DNA of 64,000 nucleotides, taken from the NCBI GenBank assembly GCA_019614645.1, contig JABWDB010000001.1, positions 25,723,501 through 25,787,500 of the forward strand, in the 5' to 3' direction. Below the pieces are notes generated by a model. That model saw nothing but the letters and a program-made list of their open reading frames with translations. It was not told the origin of the DNA and ran no database searches. Made by a program: the position numbers and the translations under genes. Positions 48,521 through 59,960 of the stretch are shown one piece after another; position 1 is the stretch's first letter; each line of letters begins with the position of its first letter. Source of the stretch: Stratiolaelaps scimitus. Its lineage: Eukaryota; Arthropoda; Arachnida; Mesostigmata; Laelapidae.

Positions 48521-49377
48521 GACGAAACCATCTGTGAACCATTTGCGTGGGACTATTAGCCTGTGGCGGCTTTCGAAACCTATCAACCAACAGCTGATTG
48601 CCTAAACAGCAAGAGCAAATTGTGCGACCTCTTCGCCTTTCTCGTTCTGAACCCGAGAACAAAACGATATCCGTCAGGCAAAAATTGTTGCAATGCTCCT
48701 TTTTTCTTTGCGGAGACGAATTCGCTACGAATGCATCTGATGAACGCTACGGAAGATGTCTCGAAAAAGGCGAAACGCTTCCTCTATAACCTGCTCGGGA
48801 GGGGCAGAAGTCGCCAACACCGAGTCTTGATGATCGGATCGCACTAAATTAGCATTGAGAACAACGAGAAGAAGAGGGGAGAAAATAGCGGGAAGGCACG
48901 AAGCGGCAAAGCTCGGCTAGCTCTGCACAAACAGTTTGTTAATATGAAAGTAACCTTTTCTAGGAAGAAGTTCTGACAATGAAATCGAAGTGCAGTCACG
49001 CCGGTCGAGATTAACGGCGCCGCCGATTTCCTGTCGAAACATCGATCACGCGTTTGTCGCGAGTGCAAGCACGGCGTGATGCAGATTCGATCCAGGATGA
49101 TATACATAGTCATATTAATACCGATCAGTAAGAACCGTCGGAGCAAGGTCCCGCGTGCTCTTCAAGTATAGGAAGGTCACCGTGTTGTCGTTCAAAAAAA
49201 AATCCAGGTGGACCTACCCAGCACGAGAGGTAGATAGCGAAAATAAGGGAAACGCCATGACATTCACTAAGATGAAGAGAGAGAGAGGGGGGAGCGAGCG
49301 GAAGAACAAAGAAGCATCGATGATATCACCAGGCCCGTTCTTCTGCGCACGCCAAAATGTCTCATTGTACAATAATG

Positions 49378-49410
<33 letters not shown>

Positions 49411-49835
49411 AGCGACGATGGAAGAGGCGCAAATAGACAAAGGCCAACACTTGCGTATTAAGAGTAAAGAAAACCCTATGGACAGCTGACAGTAAAGGGC
49501 AGGACTTCAACAGGGGAAAAATGTGGTGAGACACAGACGGACCCGGAAACGCATCGTGATAACGGGAAGTGCATGCAAATGTGCCTGTGCTGTGTTCGGT
49601 TGAAAAGGAGACGGTCTTGAAAAACCTTCTCGCAGTATGAGACAACACGGGGCCGCTTCAACGAATAGGGCGTAACTGACAACGGTAACAAACAGAATTA
49701 AGAAACAAATCGCTGTAATATAATGTGTACATTATTTAAACTTGCCATTTATTGCTGGCGCATCGTTCACGATTACTTACACAGATTACTTATATATAGA
49801 AAAATATATATAAATAAAAAATCAATCTATATATA
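48521..49835 (+). other. Probable 3' UTR of the Phox2-like gene
   Basis: Non-coding sequence follows the Phox2 stop. The first AATAAA I find downstream is at 49813-49818, in a very AT-rich stretch of TATATA runs, giving a UTR of about 1.3 kb. Because the stretch is AT-rich, the hexamer could be chance. Open frames here, such as the one over 48563-48847, show no recognisable domain. Confidence 0.4.
49813..49818 (+). terminator. Candidate polyadenylation signal (AATAAA) for the Phox2-like gene
   Basis: AATAAA lies about 1.3 kb after the Phox2 stop, followed by AT-repeat DNA. It is the first such hexamer seen on this strand after the stop. No transcript evidence is available. Confidence 0.35.
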
Positions 49836-52800
49836 TATATATATAAATATATATAAACGATGGTGCCCGGTGTAGGAGAAGTACTATATATATATATATA
49901 CTTGACCCACAATTGCAATTTATTTATTAAAATGGCGTTGAGGTACTAATTAATAATTATGATACAATAGTGTTAGTTTCGACACAGCTAAGGGGAATCA
50001 AGTCATCGAAATTGTATTGTCGGCTGCAGCTATTAAAGGCGAAACCCAACGATCTGGCGAAAGTGTAGCGTTCGTGATGAACACACTTGTACTTAAAACA
50101 TCCAATTAGCAGAGACCAACAGTTGGGTATCGTTCGCAGTGCTGACAAATGGATATTGTAAATTCAGCGATTTCCTCCCCAAGGAACTCTCTAATGCACA
50201 GTCAGTCCGCTACGATCGGATCTCTACTATATTCGATTCGCATGGTTATGCCTCATGTCGTTAATTTCCTGTAATATATGATACCTGCCGGCGATTCTTA
50301 CGCAATTTTGCCAAAAACCGATCCCACGGATTTCTTCCTTGACGGACGACTACCTGCTGTGCTGATATAATGAACAATACGAAACTGATGGTCGATGCTT
50401 CATTGAGCATATAGACATTGCGTATGAACAGCCATAATTGAAAAGAAATTCCCTTCACGACAGTTTCAAAATGGTGATGGCGGGGGCAGTGGTTCGGTGA
50501 TTGATATTGTGCTATTAACGAAACACAAAAAAAGTCTAGTCAGGTCGCAGCGGGTGTAAACGGGTTATTAAGTTGCACAGGGCAAGAAGTCACCGCTCAT
50601 TTTGTCGATTCTGTATAGCGCGATCATTTCTGTGACATGAACAACAGCGTGGCGATAAAATATGATATTTATTGAGGTCGCTTAGCAGCAACAGTGTATT
50701 TTTCATGATGAGTGGACACGACTTGTAGACGCCACAGCAGCAATGAACTACGTTCACGGTGGGGCAACACCAAAATTGATCGATTCAAGTCACTGTTTGA
50801 TATGCATCAGTTATCCTCCTGGCTTACGAGATACTCAGGCTGCTGTTGGCTGATCAACGACACCATGCATGTTACCCGTAAAAACATGACCATGCTCAGT
50901 TGTGTCCACTGTAGTGATCTCATTGGCCTGTTTCAGTGGGGGGGTACGCTGTCAGTCTCGGCGGGTATGCGGGTATGTCAAATATAAAAAGGGATTGCAG
51001 GACGAAACGAGCAATGAATCTGGCGACATCTGAACTGCGAAGCCTACCCACGGAGAGATTATGTGGCCACGTAATACGCTTCGGGTGATTGTTCATTTCG
51101 TTCAATGCATTGAACCCACTCCATGTGCCTGCAACGAGGCTGTATAATATAGATAACAATAATATACCGGCGTGTCTGAGTGTCCAGGCTGGCCTTTAGG
51201 TGAGGGGTTCGAATGAACAACGCTTGCTATCTGTGTGACGGTGTCGACCTGGTTTACGCTGCCGCTGCGGCCCATTTTGGTCTTTGTTGATTCTTTGTGG
51301 TGATCTACATATGAGCGAAAGAGAGAGAGAGCGAGAGAATATGAGAAAGAATATGAGAATGACGTACGTACGAGCGATCTTAGCTTAATGATGAAAGAGC
51401 ATAGAGTAAAGGCATGAATGAGATTGCGAGGTTGATGTGACGAAGATAGCCAGTGAAACCGAGACACTGAACAAACGCGCTGAATGACTTCAACGATGCT
51501 AAAAAAAACTCTGAACCTTGGATGCGTGTGATGATAAATACAAAACGAAGTATACTATGTGGATAATGAATAATAATAATAATGATGACGATGATGATGA
51601 TTGATGGTGATGATTGATGGTGACGCGCTCCGGAGACGATGACGCGAAGAGTTACCGGGGGTACAGCTTCGCGTTCGAGAATGCGAATGGCGGAAAACAA
51701 ACAGCCGTGCACTGAGTGTAAACAATCCTAGTACTATATAACGTAACGAGAGCAATCGTACCCGCCGACTGCGTTGGGTAGGGTTGGTTGCCGAAGATGA
51801 AGAAGAGAATCCGCTGGTTTCTGTCGCGCAGGCAGACCGTAGAGGGAGCGCATGTCCAACACAATAACTCGGTTGCGGGTTGAGAAGCGAATGCGAGAGA
51901 GAGAGAGAGAGAAAGAGAGAGCATAGAAAAAGGTCTAATAAAAGCTTATAACATTTCAACAAAACGTATAGCGTTGTTATTTGCAGACACAGGTTTCGAA
52001 TGTGAAAATACTGTTTTAGGTAAACACAATGATGGTTAGTGGTGAAGCATGAGGTGGGGACGGGGGCCGTACGGCGACTATTACGGTCGAAATTGCAAAA
52101 GTGCGTTCGGAGAAAAACGAACGGATTGATAGCACTTAAAGCAAAGGAGAAATGGCGATTTTCGCGAAACGTGATAGACAATGCAGTCAATCAATCAATC
52201 AATCTTAAGAGGGGGTGTCGCATTCGTAACACGAATAATTTATCTTATACCTTTAATAGAGATGATTCAAAGTGAAAAGTATGTGCGCGTGTCGGTCTTA
52301 TGGCGCTTGCGTAGAACAATACGATATAAAGTATTTTCGGTTAATGGAGCTGCAGATTTTTGCAACCCTCAAGTTCTCTATACGTCGTGTGACGGGATTC
52401 GAGCTTCAGCATTCAGCAGAGAGCTATTCTATTTGCAGCCAGAGTCTTCCAACCGTCCAAGCCACTGAGCTGACAGAAGATATTTACTTCACCGGTTCAT
52501 CATTAGAGGCCTTAGCGGTGACAAAATTAGTAGAACGAAGGGTACGCATGGGGATGGCTTCTCCTGTGTGTGTGTACCACTGTAACGAAATGTATATGAC
52601 GCCAGCCATAGCAAACACGAACTTCGAAGTTCGAGCGTTACCTGCCGTGTAGGTGATTTCAAAAAGTGAAACAAGAACTAATTAGCGTGAACATTACGGA
52701 GCTTCAGGCTTGCATCCTAGAACTGGATCTCGTTTGAGTGGTAGTTAAGTTCTAATGTCAACCGATCGCTTCTAAAGTCAGCAATTTTTTATAGTTAATT

Positions 52801-53228
52801 ACGCTTTCAATAGACACGGCACCTCTTGAATCTAGATAAACTCATGTTTTATCACAACTGGCCCGGTAGAAAATGCAATAGTTTGGTCAATTTTCAGTGC
52901 GCCTTAATTCAAAGGGCCACGCGGCTGTGATAGGGCTTTTTACGCAACTGGGGTCCCCTTTAACTTGCTACAGCCACAGACGTACCCGTTCGAGCCGCCA
53001 CGCCGGTGGTATCATACTATAATTTATATGAAAAAAAATATTATAGGGACACATATGTGAGAGAGAGAGAGGAAGCTGACATTGAAGGAAAATGCCGGTG
53101 TAAATCGAAGCTTGAGAGTGCGCGCGCTTCTTACCTACTGGACCTCGGAGTAACCTAACTGCTTTACTGCTAATATGGCTTCAGACGAGCTAGTTTTACT
53201 GGTTCAATACCATTAGCGTACAAAAACA

Positions 53229-53263
53229 GCTCTGCTGTAAACGCCACGTATTTACAGCAGAGC
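53229..53263. repeat. 13-bp inverted repeat (hairpin)
   Basis: Arms GCTCTGCTGTAAA (53229-53241) and TTTACAGCAGAGC (53251-53263) are exact complements around a 9-nt loop, in intergenic DNA. Confidence 0.9.
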
Positions 53264-55192
53264 GCTCAAAGTCCGAGGTCCGTGAGAAGTGCGACACAAA
53301 GCTCATCCCCATAAACGAAAATCCCAAGTGGAACGACACACGAAGCTACTGAGGCAAGTAGGTTATCAGCACGAAACAGGTCTGACGCTCTTTGTAAAGG
53401 CTAATGACAAAAGAGGGCATTTGGAGGCCAGAGGGAGCTATATATGACATAAATTTGATACGGAAATTGTACGGGCTCATCTTTTTTCGATGTCAAATTG
53501 CTTTATATTGATTTACGAACTAAACGTATACACTAGCCATTGTACAAACTAACAACAAACTTTTATCAGCTGATTGGATCAAAATGACTACATCATTATG
53601 TGCGCTTAATGAATCATTTACATGCAACACAATTATTCAATTATTGGCCAAGTGTGGCAGAGGGGAAGTGAGAAGAATGACAGACAATTTGTTCAAACTT
53701 ATTCTCCGACAATGATACGCAGCAAATTAACGAAAGTTCTTCTGAGAAATATTGATCAGTATTCACGTTCGACGTCTACGGTATTCTGTGTTCGTTGTCT
53801 CGGATAAGCGTTTGAATTATCTAGACCATTCTCGCGCAGCTTGACGCAAAGCATGCCGACCAATAATAGCATAAGCATTGCACTAGGAGACAACAAGAAA
53901 TAGTTACTAGTATGAAATGAGATCCAGATTGTTTCAGACACAAACACAGATAGATACGGAGATACAATATTAATGCTGTGACCAACTACGATTTTCTACA
54001 GTGAAGAAGTTTAGCAGATTGCGATCAAAGCTAGCGCTGTCAAATACATCAATACGCTACCACGCAGCACGACCAACCTCAGTCATATCCTATTACGTCA
54101 ACCTGCCCCTCAGATCCCTCAAGCCCGCTAGTTCCCTGAAAAAATCTACCTTCCTGATACTCGAAAGGTTCTTAAGTTGCATACACATTGCACCAGTATG
54201 GTGGCATGCCCGACCCCTCTTTGCAGCAGTGTGAGCCGTGTGAGTATCTAGATTTTTGCCCATTTCATTTTCTAATGGCGATTAATGACAGACCTGTCGA
54301 TATTGCTAACTAGGAAAGGTGATGATAGCGTACGCAGAAGAAATTGGTGAACACATCATTATGGAGGCACATTATGAGAGCCGGTTATGTCGTGAGTATA
54401 ATCGGTGCCAGGTCATTAGTGCATGCGCAGCCTGTACCACTGGCGAATTTATTTCAATTGCAAAATGCCGAGGGCCCAATACTAGAAAAAAAATTCATAC
54501 TTCAATTCTTCGAGATGGTAACGTCGCCACATGGCACTGTTGCAGATCAAGTTCAAATCGCCCTGATGCAAAAGTGTCTTCGAAGTTCGATAGGTTATCA
54601 ACACATCCCGTTTCCCGTTGCGTAGCCATAATATGATGTGCAATTTTACTGCAAACCAGACAGTTCATCTCTCTCGCTCTAACCACATATATATATATAT
54701 ATATTTATATGCTACATGAAATGAACAACACATATGTGACCATCGTTGTCTATGTACCGTGTAAGGGTAGCCGGTTAAGTGACGTACGACAACCGCCGTG
54801 TGACGCAGGGCCCGGAAGAGCTATCGGAAAGGAACGAAAGTGCCCAAAATGGCGCCATCGTATGTGGATCGTCGCCGGATGTTCACTATAGAAGCCGAGC
54901 TAGTCATGGCAGCAAAGCTCCCGGGGGCAGGGTTGGAAGAGTTCGGAGGGCGAACAAAGCCTCTGGATATCGACAAACTGTCTTCCTCCAATAGGCACGC
55001 CTCAGGGTGCCAACTTTGGGGCGCCGCTGCTGACAGACAACACATGTGACGAACGGAGGGAGCTACTCATTCGGGCAGCCAGGCTGCGGCACTGGCTCAG
55101 CAACTGTATAGCACCACCATCACCATTCTATCCCTGCGTGATCCCGGTGACTTCTCGAGAACACACTAGCAGAATAGAATAGGTCGTATTAC

Positions 55193-55374
55193 GTTCTTTT
55201 TGCGGGCTGACTTACAGCCAACATTTAACTTCGTCCACGGTACAACTGCGATCGGTATTGCTTGATAAGACGGACCCCCCTTTTTAAATGCAAATTTGCG
55301 ACGGTGGGGATCGAATCCGTGCACCTACGTGGCACCTCCGATTGCGAGGCGCACACGAATGTAGCTTGACAGGC
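55193..55374 (-). mobile_element. tRNA-derived SINE, copy 1
   Basis: A roughly 182-bp element on the minus strand sits between direct repeats CGTATTAC (55185-55192 and 55375-55382), a likely target-site duplication. It matches copy 2 (63514-63698) through most of its length. The 5' part resembles a tRNA, with a B-box-like GGATTCGATCCCC; the body has ATTTGCATTTAAA and the 3' end GGCTGTAAGTCAGCCCG, which can fold back. Its A box is more decayed than in copy 2. A short TA repeat adjoins its 5' side. Confidence 0.7.
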
Positions 55375-56735
55375 CGTATTACCTTACTATATATATATAT
55401 ATAGTAACGAAAGTATTTTAGAAAAGGTATTTTCACCGTATAAAAACGGATACAAATTAGCATGATATTGGCTATTTGATTGATGATGCTTGAATACTCC
55501 AGAATACTCCTTATATCGTTGCGTTGAATCATTCGCTAGTATAAGGCTAGGTCCTCATAGTAATACCTAAAGGTTAAGAGCTGAGGCCTGTCAGATAGGG
55601 GAACAGCTGAGGGTCAGCTCGAAAAACAGTAGTAGTATAAGGCTAGCAACGTACGTGAAGAGCTGGCTCATTCTTGGCCATGAGTATTTGCACAAAACTC
55701 GAAAAACCTTGCCAAAACCAAATAGTGTTATAAACAACAGAAAACATAATCCCTTCCTTCTCATACCGCCTCCGACAATGAGACGATATCAGTCCAATAT
55801 CATTACGAGCGTTGATAGCGTACATAACACAACACAGGCTATTTTACCAAACCTATCATAAGATCAATAAGTAGCACATGTCCATAGGTTACGTCCATTC
55901 GACACACAGTACTGCTGCTATATGGCCGCTACTTCATATGGGTAACATCTTCACTCGTTCTCGAATTGACAATTCATACAATGGTATCCATTCGTAGAAT
56001 TCCTGGAGATCCTCCTTCGGTATACGATCCCGGGGGGGCACGCGGGGAGGTTCAAGTGTAAACCTCTATAACAAGAGCAACAAATACGGTAGTCGCTTCA
56101 TCCTTTTGGCATCAGTAGCGCCATCTGTCGGCTCAAGAGCGACCCTCGGCCCAACAGTGGATCATCCTGAGCCAAGGCGATTTTGATCTGATCAAACAGA
56201 CAATACGACAAGCTATCACAGTTGAAGAAACGCTGTTGAAAGAAATTCATTAAGAGTCTCTTCGGGTGTCGCCTATGGCATAATGCCGCGACCGGCCAGG
56301 TACTGTAAGCATGGGCATACGCCGTTGCAGACTCTTGCACACATGCTATATATGCTATGCTTTAACGTAAATGCCAGAAGAGTAAAGATGATATATTTCC
56401 AAACAATGCTTTCGAATCTTCAATCGAGCACCATATCCCCTGTGTCCATTGTTCGCGACACGACAGTTCGTATTGGTAATTAGCACTGCTGAGCAAATTA
56501 ATCAGTACAATAACTTGAGCAGCGTATTGTTGATGAAGAATCATCACATCAAATTAGATAACTTTGTGCTTATTGTATTTTACACGAACGTATCCATCCA
56601 CCCTCCCCCAATCTGATTTGGCGAATCAAAAAAAAAAATCGGAACAGTAATCAAAGCAGGGTATCTCATTCTGCGATCATATCCGGGATACTATGAAAAA
56701 AGACGCGCTCATTGTACTCACATTGCCTTGACATA

Positions 56736-56741
56736 TTTATT
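56736..56741 (-). terminator. Polyadenylation signal (AATAAA) of the DM4/DM12-type gene
   Basis: AATAAA on the minus strand, about 170 nt past the stop codon, a normal distance for a short 3' UTR. The UTR crosses a short TA repeat near 56800-56814. Confidence 0.55.
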
Positions 56742-56911
56742 AGTTAACCTTGTTCACTACTTCCTCAGAATGCACTGCAGCCTAATAATATATAACTAAC
56801 ATATATATATATATGATGCATAAAGCGGTCTCGTCTCATACTAAGTCAACTTTGTAGCACGATCAATAATACTCATTGGACCCGGGTCACGATGGCTGGC
56901 TCGTGGCCCGC

Positions 56912-57068
56912 CTAGCGTTCACTATCCCTTGCGCCACTTCCAAATATTAGTCCTGTACTGAAAATGCTCATAGAACAATCGAAGTATCTCGAACAGTTCC
57001 TGCTCACCTCTCCCGACCTTCGAGCTTCGTTATATTCGCCCATCATCGGTAGATCATTATCGGGCACT
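56912..57068 (-). CDS. DM4/DM12-type gene, exon 5 (second cysteine pair and stop)
   Basis: The acceptor is TTTTGTTGCAG; 157 nt including TAG at 56914-56912. It encodes [20 protein letters not shown], then [13 protein letters not shown] and a short Gly/Ser/Arg tail. [10 protein letters not shown] and the C-x5-C pair match the end of the DM4/DM12 domain. Confidence 0.87.
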
Positions 57069-58886
57069 CTGCAACAAAAGCAGGCCAATCATTAAGTGGC
57101 TGTGGCCTAATAACTTCGAAGGAATTCGATTTTCATTCATACAGTGCATTTGTTAAGTATAGTCGGAAGGGGCAATCTGTCAGCAGCATTTGGCCACTTG
57201 CATCGTAATGATGGCCTGCCCCCTCTTTATATTGATCTTGTTAATTAAATAAAAACACATACTTAAGTATAAGGCTGATAAGCTCCCCAGCAAGGACCTC
57301 GTCTCGTGCCGGTGGGATCATTGCCGCCTCGCAGATGGCCCGCTTGATGCATGCCTCTCCGGACTGCACACCGACTTTAGACAGCGACATTGATATTGCT
57401 GCAAAAAGAAAAGGATATTCCATTAATGGGTTATCATTACGAGTCGCTATCGAAAATCTAAATTAGTGATACAAAACGTAACTAAGATCATTGCAGAAAA
57501 ATACGAAAATTAGTGGCATTCGTTTGTCAATCGGTCTTTCGATTTAGATAGGTTTGCACATTACCTCCCACAACGTTTTTTCACAGCACATTAGGAAAAA
57601 TTATCAAGAGAGGAAACAATGAGAAAAATCATTGAAAAATCTAAGGAGTACTCAACAGCAGTTGTTCGCAGTTAGTTCAAGCAATTCTCTTTGTGTGTTC
57701 TTGAGATAACCTGTGAAGTACAAACTGTGGGGATGCGTAAAAGTCAGAATATACCAGTTTTGCCATGATTTACTAGATGGGCTGAACGGATTCTGCTTGT
57801 GATCGATTTTTTAACGTAATGAGTGATCTTGCGATATGCTTCGATTATTGACCTGCACTATCGTAACGGGATGCGCTGACAGCCGACGCAAGGTCACTAC
57901 TTATGAGTAATTCTACATAATAGCTAGCATCACATGCGGCTGGCACGTACTCTTGTATAATTGCAGTCGCTGAAGGATGTTTGAGGGTACCGTTGACTCC
58001 GACGACCGGATGTATCTTTTGCCAACCATTTCTTCAGGAGTCACGTTATTATCCATTGGGTCAAGGCTGTCTTCAGGAATTGGACCTAATTGTAATGAAC
58101 GATAGACAAGCTTAGAAACTGCTTGAGCATTATGCATGGCCCACCATTATGGCCGAGTGTATATCCTTTCTGATTTAATGCTATAGGCTCTCATTACTCT
58201 TCGAACACTCTGTCTGCTAATTGCCATGTAGAACATTTATTTCGGGCATCTAATAATTCAAATCGGAATCCTGTTTCCGACAAATAACAGGTCAGCAAAG
58301 TTCATGCATCGAGAATTGTTCTATCTAATTAAAAGGACGTGTGTTTTTTTGTCTTTGATACTCACTTCGAGAGTTGGAAACGGGCGGCGCAAAGTGTATA
58401 AGTTGGGTTGGATGCGGCGGCGGAAATGGGATCGGCTTGAACGGCGGTCTGGGGGCTGTCACCGTCAGCTCAATAGGAAATCCAACCCCCACGAGCAGAT
58501 CTGTGTTTGGCCAGACATTTATTTTCTGACCAAGATGTTCTTATCAGATTTAACCTCATAAAATCAGCGGACGAAACATATAACAAATGCTGAGCGTTGA
58601 GCAAGACAACGAAGCTGATGTTACAGGTTCACCGTTACAAATCGGCGAAGGCGGCTCTCAGCAAAAAAGGAATACACCACATCTTATCTAATGACAATTT
58701 ATATTAGCAAATATATGATTATTGAGAAAAAAAGAACCTCTGTGCGACATAAATAAAGAGAAGCGTAACTAAACTACATTAATAAACAAAATATATACTA
58801 AATTAATCAGCTAGACTAAATTTTCAAATATATATATATATATATACATATGTACCAATTCTTTTTTTCTTCCTCCTTTCTTTCTT

Positions 58887-58961
<75 letters not shown>

Positions 58962-59301
58962 CACATTTATCTCTGGTCGAAGGTGACAATTAATAATTTC
59001 CTACAAGCATTATGCCTCGCTAAGAAACATTATCCAATTCGCATTCTTATTTATCCACCCGTCTAATCCTCTCTGAAGGTGTCAATATGAGGCAATATAT
59101 ATTTTCAATAAAATAAAATGTCAGTTCTTTATAAGATATTTTTTACCCTGTGGATACACTCTATAGGCGTTTAATTTCAATTACTAATTTGAATTATTAT
59201 ACAAATCGCGTCACTTAGTACGATCACATCCTGATCTGCGTACTCAAAAACGAGGAGGTATGCTTGTCTCTGTGTGACAATGGTCGGTACAGCAAGTATA
59301 G

Positions 59302-59392
<91 letters not shown>

Positions 59393-59836
59393 GATATATA
59401 TGTTTTTCGAAATGTAGTATTCTGCAAAAATAATTTATTCTATACATTTCATTCACAGATGCCATTCTTAGATGGCTCTAGAGATCTGCCATCGTCGGTC
59501 AGCGATGACCACATAAATAGTGGATCAAAGCGCACCTAATTTGAGCAGTTAGAGGTCGAGTAACGACCAGTTACCGAATCGACCAAGAAAAGACAACAAC
59601 AAATGTGGCTAGCGCAAAAGAAAGCTTCAGCTGAAAAACCAGTGAGGACATTCGTTAGAACGAGGATTCGTCATCGACACAAGTCTCACCTGTTTGATGT
59701 GCGGAAGAATCACAACAGACGATATGCACTCCGGAAGTTTTAGATAGCGGCCGGGCTCGTCCGCCCTGGGGGTGGCCACCGTCATTAGGCTCACGAAAAG
59801 AACAATGTTAAAACGAAGTCTACGTCCACTCATCAT
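56912..59836 (-). CDS. DM4/DM12-family secreted protein, five exons, complete
   Basis: Five exons on the minus strand (59836-59690, 58525-58366, 58085-57951, 57398-57263, 57068-56912) join in frame, with junction phases 0, 1, 1 and 2, to give exactly 244 codons plus TAG. Residues 1-25 are a signal peptide ([10 protein letters not shown], then [11 protein letters not shown]). GRYLKLPE and [11 protein letters not shown] are the N-terminal motifs usual in this family, followed by a proline-rich segment ([12 protein letters not shown]). The C-terminal domain has [33 protein letters not shown] and [10 protein letters not shown], then CSRYFDC. Its cysteines (164, 170, 218, 224) form two C-x5-C pairs, as in the DM4/DM12 domain (Pfam DM4_12). 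The family is secreted, found in arthropods, often in small clusters, and has no established biochemical function. The first of two adjacent ATGs was taken as the start; the second would remove one residue. Confidence 0.88.
57263..57398 (-). CDS. DM4/DM12-type gene, exon 4 (first cysteine pair)
   Basis: 136 nt. The acceptor is TTCTTTTTGCAG, the donor TTAA|GTATGT, opening in phase 1 and closing in phase 2. It encodes [27 protein letters not shown] and [10 protein letters not shown], the most diagnostic part of the DM4/DM12 domain. Confidence 0.88.
57951..58085 (-). CDS. DM4/DM12-type gene, exon 3 (acidic linker)
   Basis: 135 nt. The acceptor is TTACAATTAG, the donor AAGA|GTACGT, phase 1 at both ends. 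It encodes [27 protein letters not shown] and ILQRLQLYK, a hydrophilic region leading into the cysteine domain; LQLYK corresponds to the Leu-Tyr helix that opens the domain in relatives. Confidence 0.82.
58366..58525 (-). CDS. DM4/DM12-type gene, exon 2 ([11 protein letters not shown] and proline-rich segment)
   Basis: 160 nt. The acceptor is CTTGGTCAG, the donor CGAA|GTGAGT, opening in phase 0 and closing in phase 1. It encodes [20 protein letters not shown], then a Pro/Phe-rich stretch and [13 protein letters not shown]. An acceptor 21 nt further in (ACACAG) would shift the frame relative to exon 1, so the earlier one was chosen. Confidence 0.85.
58889..58960. repeat. (TA)n microsatellite, 72 bp
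   Basis: An uninterrupted run of about 36 TA units inside intron 1 of the DM4/DM12-type gene, the longest perfect array in the window. It can extrude as a cruciform and is probably length-variable. Confidence 0.95.
59307..59400. repeat. (TA)n microsatellite, about 94 bp, two interruptions
   Basis: A second long TA array in the same intron, broken by a G at 59374 and another near 59393. Its edge lies about 290 bp inside the donor of exon 1. Confidence 0.95.
59690..59836 (-). CDS. DM4/DM12-type gene, exon 1 (signal peptide)
   Basis: Coding part of exon 1, 49 codons. It starts at tandem ATGs (59836-59831), encodes a basic n-region and a hydrophobic core, then [13 protein letters not shown] and ends HIKQ at a strong donor CAG|GTGAGA, phase 0. 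Signal cleavage is likely near residues 20-25 (inference). Confidence 0.85.
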
Positions 59837-59950
59837 CTGAGATTGTCCGTTGCCGAGCACACCAGTCCAAGTATGGGCGGGTGTACTGATTTGCGTAGCT
59901 GACAAGCGCACTATTCCCCGATAGAGGAGGCGATTTTTTGCTGTTGAATG

Positions 59951-59960
59951 CCCTTATATA
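59951..59960 (-). promoter_or_regulatory. TATA box of the DM4/DM12-type gene
   Basis: Minus-strand TATATAAGGG sits about 115-125 nt upstream of the first ATG. With a usual TATA-to-start distance of about 30 nt, transcription would begin near 59925-59930, leaving a 5' UTR of about 90 nt. No enhancer motif is claimed. Confidence 0.5.

Larger units (their letters stand above)
49836..56735. other. AT-richer intergenic region between convergent genes
   Basis: Lies between the 3' ends of the two genes. It contains SINE copy 1 (55193-55374), GA runs near 51310 and 51895-51920, a CAAT tetranucleotide run near 52183-52203, TA runs near 54687-54706 and 55388-55402, and a hairpin at 53229-53263. Open frames such as + 52281-52652 and - 53756-53878 show no known domain. 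Nothing else is supported. Confidence 0.5.

Noticed and set aside
51555..52190. 211-codon minus-strand open frame
   Set aside because: It runs through a GA/CT microsatellite and other simple repeats, giving Ser/Leu, Tyr and His runs; no domain or splice structure.
52281..52652. Plus-strand open frame of 123 codons in intergenic DNA
   Set aside because: The translation is not low-complexity, but no domain, promoter or splice partner was seen; length is within chance for this amount of sequence.
56885..56945. tRNA-like stretch on the minus strand resembling a SINE head
   Set aside because: It overlaps the last codons and stop of the DM4/DM12-type exon 5, has a poor B box, no target duplication and no second copy.
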